A DNA stretch of 64,000 bases from Glycomyces sp. NRRL B-16210 (GTDB taxonomy: Bacteria > Actinomycetota > Actinomycetes > Mycobacteriales > Micromonosporaceae): assembly GCF_000719515.1 (NCBI RefSeq), contig NZ_JOGR01000005.1:156866-220865 (forward strand), given 5' to 3'. The notes below the pieces were generated by a model that was not told the DNA's origin, did not search any database, and saw nothing but the letters and a program-made list of their open reading frames with translations. Of this stretch, positions 49,893-58,647 are shown one piece after another. The first letter of the stretch is position 1. Each line of letters starts with the position of its first letter. A program made the translations under genes and the position numbers.

Positions 49893-50789
49893 ATGTTTGA
49901 AGAAGGACAGTACTTCGCGCCGGTCAACACCGACGCGGACGGCGCGGTCGTCGTCGAACTGGGTGAGAACCACCCGGGCTTCGCCGACCCCGAGTACCGC
50001 GAGCGGCGCAACGCCATCGCGGCCCTCGCACTGGAGTGGGAGCCCGGCCGACCCATGCCGAGCGTCGCCTACACCGACACCGAGCACGAGATCTGGCGGC
50101 TGGTCAGTGCCGAACTCGCGGTCAAGCACCAGGCCCTGGCCACCGCCGAGTATCTGGAGGGCGCCGAGCGGCTGAAGCTCCCCGCCGACCACATCCCGCA
50201 GCTCGCCGAGGTCTCCGAGGCCCTCGCCCCGCTCACCGGCTTCAGCTATCTGCCCGCGGCCGGGCTCGTGCCGCTGCGCGAGTTCTACGGGGTGCTCTCG
50301 GACGGGAAGTTCCACGCGACGCAGTACATCCGCCACCACTCGGTGCCGCTGTACACGCCCGAACCCGACGTGATCCATGAGGTGATCGGCCACGCCAACG
50401 CCCTCGCGGCCCCGCGCTTCGCCGCGCTGTACCGGGCCGCGGGGGAGGCGGCCCGCCGCGTGCACTCTGAGGAGGCGCTCGAGTTCGTCTCCCGTGTCTT
50501 CTGGTTCACCCTCGAATTCGGGGTCATGAGCGAGAGCGACGGCCTCAAGGCCTACGGCGCGGGCATCCTCTCCTCATACGGGGAGATCGACGAGTTCCGC
50601 GACATGACGATCCTGCCGCTCGACCTGGTCACCATGGGCACCATCGACTACGACATCACCCACTACCAGGACAAGCTTTTCGACGCCGGCTCCATGGAGC
50701 GCCTCGAGGACGTGGTGGGGGAGTTCTGGACCAACTGCGACGACGAGTCGATCGAACGGCTCAAGGCCGACGCGGGCAAGGCTCAGTAG
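49893..50789 (+). CDS. phhA: phenylalanine 4-monooxygenase
   Basis: Hydroxylates phenylalanine to tyrosine with O2 and a tetrahydropterin. The 298-residue protein has the non-heme iron triad His162, His167 (PDVIHEVIGHAN) and Glu208 (WFTLEFGVM), plus KAYGAGILSSYGE near 220, as in bacterial PhhA. The gene ends in a 7-base overlap with the convergent FMN-binding gene. No 4a-carbinolamine dehydratase is visible in the window. Confidence 0.92.
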   Translation: MFEEGQYFAPVNTDADGAVVVELGENHPGFADPEYRERRNAIAALALEWEPGRPMPSVAYTDTEHEIWRLVSAELAVKHQALATAEYLEGAERLKLPADHIPQLAEVSEALAPLTGFSYLPAAGLVPLREFYGVLSDGKFHATQYIRHHSVPLYTPEPDVIHEVIGHANALAAPRFAALYRAAGEAARRVHSEEALEFVSRVFWFTLEFGVMSESDGLKAYGAGILSSYGEIDEFRDMTILPLDLVTMGTIDYDITHYQDKLFDAGSMERLEDVVGEFWTNCDDESIERLKADAGKAQ

Positions 50790-51418
50790 AGGCCTTTCTC
50801 GTAGGTCGTGCCGTAGTGCTGCTCAAGCTGCTCCACGGTCTCCGCGACCACCTGGGTCTCCTTGACCAGCTGCGCCTGCGAGGGCAGCGTGTCGGGCCTC
50901 CACGTCTCCGGGCTCCAGATGCCGGAGCGCATCGCGGCCTTGCCGCAGTGGTAGAAGATCGTGTCGATCTCGACCACGAGCGCGAGGATCGGCTTGTGGC
51001 CCTTGACGATCATGTCCTCGAAGAAGGGCGCGTCCGAGACCACTCGGGCGCGCCCGTTGATCCGCAGCGTCTCGCGGCGTCCGGGGAGGACCGACAGCAG
51101 GCCCACGTGCGGGTTCGCGAGCACGTTCATGTAGCCGTCGACGCGCCGGTTGCCCTTGCGCTCGGGAATGGCGATCGTGGTGTCGTCGAGCACGTGCACG
51201 ATCCCGGGCGGGTCGCCCTTGGGGGAGGCGTCGCAGTTCCCCTCGGCGTCGGTGGTCGCCACGACCACGTACGGGGAGGCCGCCAGCCACTCACGGTCTC
51301 TGGGGTGGAGCCGGAACCGCTCCTTCTCGGCCGCACGGGACATCGGCTCGCCGACGATCTCGCGCAGCTTCGCGGGGTCGGTCACTTCGGTCCACGTGCG
51401 AGCGTCGGCGGTGTCCAT
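50783..51418 (-). CDS. PPOX-class FMN-binding protein (MSMEG_1061-like)
   Basis: Predicted 211-residue split-barrel protein of the pyridoxamine phosphate oxidase superfamily. The core NCDASPKGDPPGIVHVLD, IPERKGNRRVDGYMN and LLSVLPGRRETLRINGRA strands match the F420- or FMN-binding type common in actinobacteria; the C-terminus holds AMRSGIWSPETW. It likely binds FMN or heme-derived ligands; the reaction is unknown. A GGACC-TCCTC stretch before the ATG is compatible with a ribosome-binding site. Confidence 0.85.
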   Translation of the reverse strand: MDTADARTWTEVTDPAKLREIVGEPMSRAAEKERFRLHPRDREWLAASPYVVVATTDAEGNCDASPKGDPPGIVHVLDDTTIAIPERKGNRRVDGYMNVLANPHVGLLSVLPGRRETLRINGRARVVSDAPFFEDMIVKGHKPILALVVEIDTIFYHCGKAAMRSGIWSPETWRPDTLPSQAQLVKETQVVAETVEQLEQHYGTTYEKGLY

Positions 51419-51444
51419 CGAGGAGGTCCTTTCGCGGGGAGGGC

Positions 51445-51591
51445 TTACGGTTCGATGCTACGCCCGCCGCCGTCTCCCTTCGAACGCCTTTCGTCGGCGT
51501 CTTTCAACGCGTGGCGCACCGCGTAGCGGATCGTCCAGTACAGGACGTAGACGGCCACGGCGACGACGACCGGTACGAGGAGTGCTTCCAT
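51445..51591 (-). CDS. 48-residue single-helix membrane protein
   Basis: A short frame begins MEALLVPVVVAVAVYVLYW, a hydrophobic helix covering residues 4-20, followed by a basic and then Asp/Gly-rich soluble tail ending RSIEP. TAGGAT lies 6 bases before the ATG at 51591, the same leaderless pattern as neighbouring genes, which supports a real gene. It sits between the FMN-binding protein and metH on the opposite strand to metH. No function can be named. Confidence 0.6.
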   Translation of the reverse strand: MEALLVPVVVAVAVYVLYWTIRYAVRHALKDADERRSKGDGGGRSIEP

Positions 51592-51692
51592 GCCGGCATC
51601 CTATTCGTCCCGGTGTGATCTTCGCCTGACACGGTGCCCAACCTGTGAAACGAGCTTCCCACTTCGCGGCACTCGGAAGTACCCTGGATCGC

Positions 51693-54600
51693 GTGTCTAC
51701 GCAGAGCCTGTTCCTCGATGTCCTCAGCCGCCGCGTCGTGATCGCCGACGGGGGCATGGGCACGATGCTCCAGGCCTACGACCCGACCATGGAGGACTAC
51801 GACGGCCACGAGGGCCTCTCCGACATCCTCTGCCTGACCCGCCCCGACATCGTCCTGGGCATCCACGACGCCTACCTCGCGGCCGGGGCCGACTGCGTCG
51901 AAACCAACAGCTTCAACGCCAACTACGGCGGCCTCGTCGAATACGGCATCGCCGAGCGCGCCCGCGAACTCGCCCGCGCCGCCGCCGCGCTCGCCCGCCA
52001 GAAGGCCGACGAGTACGCCACCCCCGAGTGGCCCCGCTTCGTCCTCGGCTCCATGGGCGGCGGCACCCGCCTGCCCACCCTCGGCCACGCGCCCTTCGCG
52101 CTCTTGAGGGACCACTACGAGGCGTGTTCGGCCGGGCTCATCGAAGGCGGCGCCGACGCGCTCCTGGTCGAGACCGCCCAGGACCTCCTCCAGGCCAAGG
52201 CCGCCGTCATCGGCGCCAAACGCGCCAACGCCGCCCTCGGCACGAACGTGCCGATCATCGCCCAGGTCACCGTCGAGACCACCGGCACCATGCTCGTCGG
52301 CGGCGAGATCGGCGCGGCCCTGACCAGCCTCGCGGCCCTCGGCATCGACGTCATCGGCCTCAACTGCGCCACCGGCCCCGCCGAGATGAGCGAGCACCTG
52401 CGCTACCTCTCGCGCCACTCCCCGGTCCCCATCTCCGTCATGCCCAACGCCGGACTCCCCACGCTCGGCCCCAACGGCGCGCTCTACCCGCTCACCCCCG
52501 AAGAACTCGCCGACGCCCACCAGGACTTCGTCGAGAACTACGGCGTCGGCCTCGTCGGCGGCTGCTGCGGCACCACCCCCGAGCACATCCGCGCCGTCCG
52601 CGAACGCCTCGGCGGCGCCCCCGAGAACATGGCCAGACCGAAGGAGCGCACCCCCGTCCTCGAACCGGGCGTCTCCTCCTCCTACCACCACGTGCCCTAC
52701 CTCCAGGACGCCTCGATCCTCAACGTCGGCGAGCGCACCAACGCCAACGGCTCCAAGGCCTTCCGCGACGCCATGCTCGCCGCCGACTACGACCGCTGCG
52801 TCGAGATCGCCCGCGAGCAGGCCGGCGGCGGCTCCCACCTGCTCGACCTGTGCGTCGACTACGTCGGCCGCGACGGCGCCGAGGACATGAGGGTCCTCGC
52901 CTCCCGCTTCGCCACCGCCTCCACGCTCCCGATCATGCTCGACTCCACCGAGCCGAACGTGGTCGAAGCCGGCCTCGACGCTCTCGGCGGCAAATGCATC
53001 GTCAACTCCGTCAACTTCGAGGACGGCGACGGCCCCAACTCCCGCTACCAGCGCATGATGCCCCTCGTCGCCGAGCACGGCGCCGGCGTCGTCGCCCTCT
53101 GCATCGACGAGGAGGGCCAGGCTCGCGACCGCGACTGGAAGGTCCGCGTCGCCGCGCGCCTCATCGACGACCTCACCGGCACCTGGGGCATGAAGGTCGA
53201 GGACATCTTCGTCGACGCCCTCACCTTCCCCATCTCCACCGGCCAGGAGGAGACCCGCCGTGACGGCCTGGAGACCATCGCCGCCATCGGCGAGATCGCC
53301 CGCCTCTACCCCGGCGTCAACTTCACCCTCGGCGTCTCCAACATCTCCTTCGGCCTCAACCCCGCCGCCCGCCAGGTCCTCAACTCCGTGTTCCTCCACG
53401 AATGCGTCGAAGCGGGCCTGACCAGCGCCATCGTCCACGCCACCAAGATCCTGCCCATGGCCTCCATCCCCGAGGAGCACAAGCAGGTCGCCCTCGACAT
53501 GGTCTACGACCGCCGCGGCGAGGACTACGACCCGCTCCAGAAGCTCATCGAGATCTTCGACGGCGTCAGCCTCGCCGGCACCAAGGAGGCCCGCGCCGAA
53601 GCCCTCGCCGCCCTCCCGCTCGGCGAACGCCTCGCCCAGCGCATCATCGACGGCGACAAGAACGGCCTCGACACCGACCTCGACGAGGCCCTCGGCGGCG
53701 GCAAGCGCCCCCTGGAGATCATCAACGACCACCTCCTCGAAGGCATGAAGGTCGTCGGCGACCGCTTCGGCGCCGGCCAGATGCAGCTCCCCTTCGTCCT
53801 CCAGTCCGCCGAGGCCATGAAGTTCGCCGTCGCCCACCTCGAACCCCACATGGACAAGGCCGACACCACCGACAAGGGCACCATCGTCCTCGCCACCGTC
53901 CGCGGCGACGTTCACGACATCGGCAAGAACCTCGTCGACATCATCCTGTCCAACAACGGCTACACCGTCGTCAACCTCGGCATCAAGCAGCCCATCAACG
54001 CCATCCTCGACGCCGCCGAGCAGCACGACGCCGACGTCATCGGCATGAGCGGCCTCCTGGTCAAGTCCACGGTCATCATGAAGGACAACCTCGCCGAGAT
54101 GATGGCCCGCAGCCTCCACCGGCGCTGGCCGGTCCTCCTCGGCGGCGCCGCCCTCACCCGCGCCTACGTCGAGGACGACCTCCGCGAGATGTTCGAAGGC
54201 GGCCAGGTCCACTACGCCCGCGACGCCTTCGAGGGCCTCGCCCTCATGGACCGCGTCATGACCGCCCGCCGCACCGGCGTCACCCTCGTCGACCCCGAGC
54301 GCGAGGCCAAGATCGCCAAACGCCGCGAGCGCCGCGCCAAGCAGGCCACCCTCGTCGCCGAGACCCTCCCCGACCTCGATGACACCTCCGTGCGCTCCGA
54401 CGTCGCCACCGACGTGGCGATCCCGGTCCCGCCCTTCCACGGCTCCCGCGTCGTCAAGGGCATCGCGCTGGCCGAGTACGCCTCGATGCTCGACGAGCGC
54501 GCCACCTTCCTCGGCCAGTGGGGCCTCAAGCCCGCCCGCGGCGACGGCCCCTCCTACGAGGAGCTGGTCGAGACCGAGGGCCGCCCCCGCCTGCGGTACT

Positions 54601-55232
54601 GGCTCGACCGCCTCGCCACCGACAACGTCATCGAGGCGAAGGTCGTCTACGGGTACCTGCCGGTCTACTCCGAGGGCAACACCCTCGTCGTCCTCGACGA
54701 GAACGGCCATTCCGAGCGGGCCCGCTTCACCTTCCCGCGCCAGCGCCAAGGCCGGCGCCTGTGCCTGGCGGACTTCTTCCGCGCCAAGGACGGCGAGCAG
54801 CTCGACGTGCTCGGCATGCAACTGGTCACCTTGGGCTCCAAGGTCTCCGAGTACACCAACGAGCTCTTCCAGGCCAACGCCTACCGCGACTACCTCGAAG
54901 TCCACGGGCTCACCGTGCAGCTGACCGAATCGCTCGCCGAGTACTGGCACCGCCGCATCCGGCGCGAATGGGTCCTGCCCGGCGGCGGCACCGTCGGCGA
55001 CGCCGACCCCGGCGACCTCTCAGGCATCCTCGACGTCGACTTCCGCGGCTGCCGCTACTCCTTCGGCTACCCCGCCTGCCCCGAGCTGGCCGACCGCGCG
55101 ACCCTCGTCGACCTCCTCGGCGCCGACCGCATCGGCGTCGAACTGTCCGAAGGGGACCAGCTCCACCCGGAGCAGTCCACCGACGCGATCGTCCTCCACC
55201 ACCCAGAAGCGAGCTACTTCAACGCCAAGTAG
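51693..55232 (+). CDS. metH: cobalamin-dependent methionine synthase
   Basis: Transfers a methyl group from methyltetrahydrofolate through cobalamin to homocysteine. The 1179-residue protein has all four modules: homocysteine domain with zinc Cys in GLNCATGP and GGCCGTTPEHI, pterin domain (ERTNANGSKAFRDAM; LMLDST-type IMLDSTEPN), B12 domain with DVHDIGKN (His741 as cobalt ligand), and SAM-activation domain near the end (RFSFGYPACPEL-type YSFGYPACPEL). The GTG at 51693 follows TACCCT by 7 bases and gives the normal N-terminus; an earlier frame start at 51645 is less likely. No cobalamin riboswitch fits in the 100-base upstream gap. Confidence 0.95.
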   Translation: MSTQSLFLDVLSRRVVIADGGMGTMLQAYDPTMEDYDGHEGLSDILCLTRPDIVLGIHDAYLAAGADCVETNSFNANYGGLVEYGIAERARELARAAAALARQKADEYATPEWPRFVLGSMGGGTRLPTLGHAPFALLRDHYEACSAGLIEGGADALLVETAQDLLQAKAAVIGAKRANAALGTNVPIIAQVTVETTGTMLVGGEIGAALTSLAALGIDVIGLNCATGPAEMSEHLRYLSRHSPVPISVMPNAGLPTLGPNGALYPLTPEELADAHQDFVENYGVGLVGGCCGTTPEHIRAVRERLGGAPENMARPKERTPVLEPGVSSSYHHVPYLQDASILNVGERTNANGSKAFRDAMLAADYDRCVEIAREQAGGGSHLLDLCVDYVGRDGAEDMRVLASRFATASTLPIMLDSTEPNVVEAGLDALGGKCIVNSVNFEDGDGPNSRYQRMMPLVAEHGAGVVALCIDEEGQARDRDWKVRVAARLIDDLTGTWGMKVEDIFVDALTFPISTGQEETRRDGLETIAAIGEIARLYPGVNFTLGVSNISFGLNPAARQVLNSVFLHECVEAGLTSAIVHATKILPMASIPEEHKQVALDMVYDRRGEDYDPLQKLIEIFDGVSLAGTKEARAEALAALPLGERLAQRIIDGDKNGLDTDLDEALGGGKRPLEIINDHLLEGMKVVGDRFGAGQMQLPFVLQSAEAMKFAVAHLEPHMDKADTTDKGTIVLATVRGDVHDIGKNLVDIILSNNGYTVVNLGIKQPINAILDAAEQHDADVIGMSGLLVKSTVIMKDNLAEMMARSLHRRWPVLLGGAALTRAYVEDDLREMFEGGQVHYARDAFEGLALMDRVMTARRTGVTLVDPEREAKIAKRRERRAKQATLVAETLPDLDDTSVRSDVATDVAIPVPPFHGSRVVKGIALAEYASMLDERATFLGQWGLKPARGDGPSYEELVETEGRPRLRYWLDRLATDNVIEAKVVYGYLPVYSEGNTLVVLDENGHSERARFTFPRQRQGRRLCLADFFRAKDGEQLDVLGMQLVTLGSKVSEYTNELFQANAYRDYLEVHGLTVQLTESLAEYWHRRIRREWVLPGGGTVGDADPGDLSGILDVDFRGCRYSFGYPACPELADRATLVDLLGADRIGVELSEGDQLHPEQSTDAIVLHHPEASYFNAK

Positions 55233-55243
55233 CCGCGGCAGTG

Positions 55244-55268
55244 GCCCGGCACCGGTGCGGTGCCGGGC
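55244..55268 (+). terminator. terminator-like hairpin after metH
   Basis: GCCCGGCACC and its complement GGTGCCGGGC form a 10-bp stem with a 5-base loop, 11 bases beyond the metH stop. Confidence 0.6.
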
Positions 55269-55322
55269 ACCGCGACCCGAGCTGACTACACGCGCGCCCG
55301 CCCGAGGCGGCACGATAGGACC

Positions 55323-55880
55323 ATGTCGCACGAACTCGTCGCCTACCTCGGCGTCATGGACGCGGGAAAGTCCACGCTCGCCCTCCAGTACCACCACTCC
55401 CTGGGCGGCGAGGGCCTCGTCTACACCTCGATGGACCGCGGCGGCGAAGGCGTCGTCTCCAGCCGCATCGGCCTCAGCCACGAGGCCCGCGAGGTCAAAC
55501 CCGGGTTCGACATCTACGACGACCTCGCCGCCATAAAACCCCCGTACGTCATCGTCGACGAAGTCCAGTTCCTCGAAGCGCCCAAGCAGATCAACCATCT
55601 CGCCGACGCCGTCGACGGCCTCGAACTCGACGTCTACGCCTTCGGCCTCAAGACCGACTTCCTCGGCCGCCTCTTCCCCGCCTCCCAGCGCCTCATCGAA
55701 CTCGCCGACCGCGTCGAAGAGCTCCCTGTCCCCGTCAACTGCTGGTGCGGGCGCCGCGGCACCCACAACGCCCGCGTCCGCGACGGCGTCATGGTCTTCT
55801 CCGGCGACCTCGTCGAAGTCGGCGACATGGACTCCTACACCGTCCTGTGCCGCCGCCACCACCGCGCCGGCCTCGCCTGA
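55323..55880 (+). CDS. tdk: thymidine kinase
   Basis: Phosphorylates thymidine with ATP for DNA precursor salvage. The 185-residue type-II enzyme has the P-loop YLGVMDAGKSTLAL at residue 8, VIVDEVQFL near 78 (Walker B-like, with catalytic Glu), and a zinc site formed by CWCGRRGTH and a later VLCRRHH. The lasso substrate loop is present. Length and motif order are typical of bacterial Tdk. No partner gene is adjacent. Confidence 0.93.
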   Translation: MSHELVAYLGVMDAGKSTLALQYHHSLGGEGLVYTSMDRGGEGVVSSRIGLSHEAREVKPGFDIYDDLAAIKPPYVIVDEVQFLEAPKQINHLADAVDGLELDVYAFGLKTDFLGRLFPASQRLIELADRVEELPVPVNCWCGRRGTHNARVRDGVMVFSGDLVEVGDMDSYTVLCRRHHRAGLA

Positions 55881-55957
55881 CACCACCCGTGTGAGCCTGC
55901 TCGCCGACGACCCGGCAAACCGGCCCCCGCACCCGAGACGCCCGTACTGTTGACCGC

Positions 55958-56635
55958 GTGACCGATCTGCCCGAAGCCGCGTTCCCCCAAGCCGTCCTCT
56001 TCGACATGGACGGCACCCTCGTCGACAGCGAGCGCGTCTGGGACACCGGCATCGAAGAACTCGCCGCCCTCCTCGGCGGCGCCCTCGACCCCGACGTGCG
56101 CGCCCGCATGGTCGGCACCAACGAGGACGCCTCGGTCCTCATGCTCCTCGAAAGCCTCGGCCGCCCCCTCGCCGAAGCCCCCGACCGCCAAGCCTGGCTG
56201 CGCCGCCGCATGAAGGAGCTCTTCGCCCACGGCGTCGACTGGAAGCCCGGCGCGCGCGAACTCCTCCTCGAATCCCGCGCCGCGGGCGTGCCCACCGCGC
56301 TGGTCACCTCCACCCCGCGCGAACTCGCCGACGTCATCATCGACCAGATCGGCGGCCACAACTTCGACCTCACCGTCTGCGGCGACGAGGTCGACCACCG
56401 CAAACCCGACCCCGAGCCCTACCGCGCCACCGCCGCGAAACTCGGCGTCGACATCACCCGCTGCGTCGTCATCGAGGACTCCGCCTCCGGCGTCATGTCC
56501 GCCCTCGCCGCCGGCGCCGTCACCCTCGCCGTCCCCAGCGAGGTCGCCCTCCCCGACGACCTCCCCGTCCGCCCCCTCCAGACCCTCGAAGGCGTCGACC
56601 TCGCCTACCTCCGCGCCCTCCAGCCGGGCCGCTGA
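55958..56635 (+). CDS. HAD-superfamily hydrolase (beta-phosphoglucomutase-like)
   Basis: Predicted 225-residue phosphatase or phosphomutase. Motif I is LFDMDGTLVDSE near residue 14, motif II TALVTST near 110, motif III Lys in DHRKPDPEP near 148 and motif IV VVIEDSASG near 168. The cap is helical, subfamily IA. The GTG follows TACTGT by 7 bases: leaderless. Substrate unknown; sugar phosphate is common for this branch. Confidence 0.88.
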   Translation: MTDLPEAAFPQAVLFDMDGTLVDSERVWDTGIEELAALLGGALDPDVRARMVGTNEDASVLMLLESLGRPLAEAPDRQAWLRRRMKELFAHGVDWKPGARELLLESRAAGVPTALVTSTPRELADVIIDQIGGHNFDLTVCGDEVDHRKPDPEPYRATAAKLGVDITRCVVIEDSASGVMSALAAGAVTLAVPSEVALPDDLPVRPLQTLEGVDLAYLRALQPGR

Positions 56636-56684
56636 AGCGCAAAAACCGTTGACCGCCCCCACAGGGGTGCACCACTCTGAACCC

Positions 56685-57224
56685 ATGCCTGTGCAATCCG
56701 CGGAACCGAGCCACACCATCGTCAAGGCCCTCGCCGACCCCGAACGCCTCCGGGTCTTCGCCGAGATCGTCCTCGCCGAACCCGGCATCGCCGTCGGCGA
56801 GCTCAACGAGCGCCACCCCCGCGCCGAACGGGCCCTCACCCGCCTCTTCGAAGCCGGCCTCGTGATCCGCGACGACGGCAAGGTCCGCGCCGCGCCGAAC
56901 GCCTTCCGCGACGCCGCCGCGGCCGCCCGCGACGCCAGGCCCGACGCCCCGCCCGGCGTCGCCCCCGAAATCGCCCCGCTCTACGCCAACGGCCGCATCA
57001 GCGCCCGCCCCGTCAACCGCCGCACCAGAGTCGCCCTCCTGCGCGACCTCGCCGCCAGGCACTTCGCCTTCGACCGCGTCTACACCGAACGCGAGATCAC
57101 CGACGCCCTGGCGACCGAATACGACGACCCGCTCCAACTGCGCCGCGACCTCATCGACGAACTCCTGCTCGAACGCACCGACGACGGCCGCGAATACCGC
57201 CGCCGCGAGGCCCCGCCGATCTAA
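56685..57224 (+). CDS. winged-helix regulator with DUF2087 domain
   Basis: Predicted 179-residue protein. Residues about 12-70 look like an ArsR-type winged helix (LADPERLRVFAEIVLAEPG, then GELNERHPRAERALTRLFEAG). The C-terminal DUF2087 domain includes RRTRVALLRDLAARHFAFDRV and TEREITDALATEYDDPLQLRR. A TTGACC box lies 36 bases before the ATG. It is convergent with the HxlR gene 9 bases away. Target genes are unknown. Confidence 0.8.
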   Translation: MPVQSAEPSHTIVKALADPERLRVFAEIVLAEPGIAVGELNERHPRAERALTRLFEAGLVIRDDGKVRAAPNAFRDAAAAARDARPDAPPGVAPEIAPLYANGRISARPVNRRTRVALLRDLAARHFAFDRVYTEREITDALATEYDDPLQLRRDLIDELLLERTDDGREYRRREAPPI

Positions 57225-57233
57225 GACGCGCAC

Positions 57234-57587
57234 TCAGCGGGCGGCCACACCCGGCCGCGGCGACAACGCCGCACGGTGCTCGTCGCCCCACGCCTCCAAC
57301 GGCGCCAGCGCCTCGTTCAACGACACCCCCAGCGCCGTCAACGAGTACTCCACGCGCGGGGGCACCTCCGGGAACAGCTCGCGGTGCACCACCCCGCTCG
57401 CCTCCAACTGCCGCAGGTTCTCCGCGAGCACCTTCTCGCTCACCCCGTCCAGCTTGCGCCGGATCTGCCCGAACCGGACCGGCCCCTCGGCGAGCACCCA
57501 CATCAGGTGCAGCTTCCACTTGCCGCCGACCACGTCGATCGCGATCGTCATCCCGCACGTTTGATCTGCGTCACCCACCGCCCGCAT
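57234..57587 (-). CDS. HxlR-family transcriptional regulator
   Basis: Predicted 117-residue winged-helix regulator. Cys in QTCGMTIAIDVVGGKWK followed by GGKWK is the family hallmark and may sense redox state or aldehydes. LDGVSEKVLAENLRQLEASG is the DNA-recognition region. The ATG at 57587 has GGAGG upstream and keeps the Cys; 57605 is an alternative. It is divergent from the imine-reductase-like pair and probably controls it. Confidence 0.86.
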   Translation of the reverse strand: MRAVGDADQTCGMTIAIDVVGGKWKLHLMWVLAEGPVRFGQIRRKLDGVSEKVLAENLRQLEASGVVHRELFPEVPPRVEYSLTALGVSLNEALAPLEAWGDEHRAALSPRPGVAAR

Positions 57588-57726
57588 CGGACCCCTCCCG
57601 GCCATATTCCGAACCTCGAAGTAAGCAACCCCACCCGAAAGTGCGGTCTTGCAGAGCCTATCCGGCCCGGCGAACATGGACCTCGTCAACACCACCGAGA
57701 ATCCACCACTTCGCAAGGGGCACAAC

Positions 57727-58608
57727 ATGTCTGAGAAAACCAAGCCTTCGGTGACCGTCATCGGCCTCGGCCCCATGGGCCGAGCGACCGTCAAAGTCCT
57801 CCTCGACGCCGGACACCCCGTCACCGCCTGGAACCGCACCAGACCCAAACTCGACGCCATCGCCGAACTCGGCGCCCGACCCGCCGACACCGTCGCCGAG
57901 GCCCTCGCCGCGAGCGACACGATCCTGCTCTCCCTCATCCACTACGACGCCATGTACGGCGTCCTCGAACAAGGACCGGCCGACCTCACCGGCAAGACCA
58001 TCGTCAACCTCTCCTCGGACTCCCCGGAACAGACCCGCAAAGGCGCCGCATGGGTCACCGCCCGAGGCGGCGACTTCCTCACCGGCGCCTACATGACCCA
58101 GAGCGACGACCTCCAGCACACCGCCTCCCGCCTCTACGTCAGCGGACCCGAACCGCTCTTCGACGCCCACCGCGACCTCCTCGAGACCCTCGTCCCCGCC
58201 ACCCACCACCTCGGCGAGGACCACGGCCTCGCCCAGGTCTACTACCAGGCCGCACTCGCCCGGTTCCACGCGTTCCTGGCCTCCTTCGAGCAGGCGCTGG
58301 CGATCGTGGAGGCCTCCGGCGCCGACATCGACCGGTTCGTCGCCTTCGCGACCGAGTCCCCCGAGAGCGACGTCGACTTCATGCGGTACTTCGCCGAGGC
58401 CGTCAAGCAGGGCGGCTGGGGCGACGTGGCGAACCTCGAGATGATGCACGCCGGGGCCCAGCACGTCATCGACACGGCCGAGGAGGTCGGCGTCGACGCC
58501 GACCTCACCCGCGCCGTCCAGCGCTACTACCGGCGTGCCCTCGACGCGAGCGAGCAGACCGGCCGTCCCGTCCCCGTCTACCGGATCTTCCGCGGCGAGA
58601 CCGCCTAG
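57727..58608 (+). CDS. imine-reductase-like NAD(P)-dependent oxidoreductase 1
   Basis: Predicted 293-residue enzyme of the beta-hydroxyacid dehydrogenase/imine reductase group. The N-terminal Rossmann motif is VIGLGPMGRATV, with WNRTRPK near residue 38 selecting NADPH. The C-terminal helical domain includes VYYQAALARFHAFLASFEQAL, typical of the domain-swapped dimer. It differs from the second copy by having no Asp or Tyr in a clear catalytic position. Likely reduces cyclic imines or related carbonyl compounds; substrate unknown. First gene after the divergent HxlR regulator. Confidence 0.83.
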   Translation: MSEKTKPSVTVIGLGPMGRATVKVLLDAGHPVTAWNRTRPKLDAIAELGARPADTVAEALAASDTILLSLIHYDAMYGVLEQGPADLTGKTIVNLSSDSPEQTRKGAAWVTARGGDFLTGAYMTQSDDLQHTASRLYVSGPEPLFDAHRDLLETLVPATHHLGEDHGLAQVYYQAALARFHAFLASFEQALAIVEASGADIDRFVAFATESPESDVDFMRYFAEAVKQGGWGDVANLEMMHAGAQHVIDTAEEVGVDADLTRAVQRYYRRALDASEQTGRPVPVYRIFRGETA

Positions 58609-58647
58609 TCCGCTTCCACCGACCACCGCTCCATGAAGGAGACCGCC

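Noticed and set aside
51592..51692. Cobalamin or SAM riboswitch before metH
   Set aside because: Only about 100 bases are available, no matching conserved blocks are seen, and a leaderless promoter fits better.
51504..54950. 1148-residue antisense frame opposite metH
   Set aside because: Shadow of metH with Gly/Val/Glu-rich composition and no homology features.
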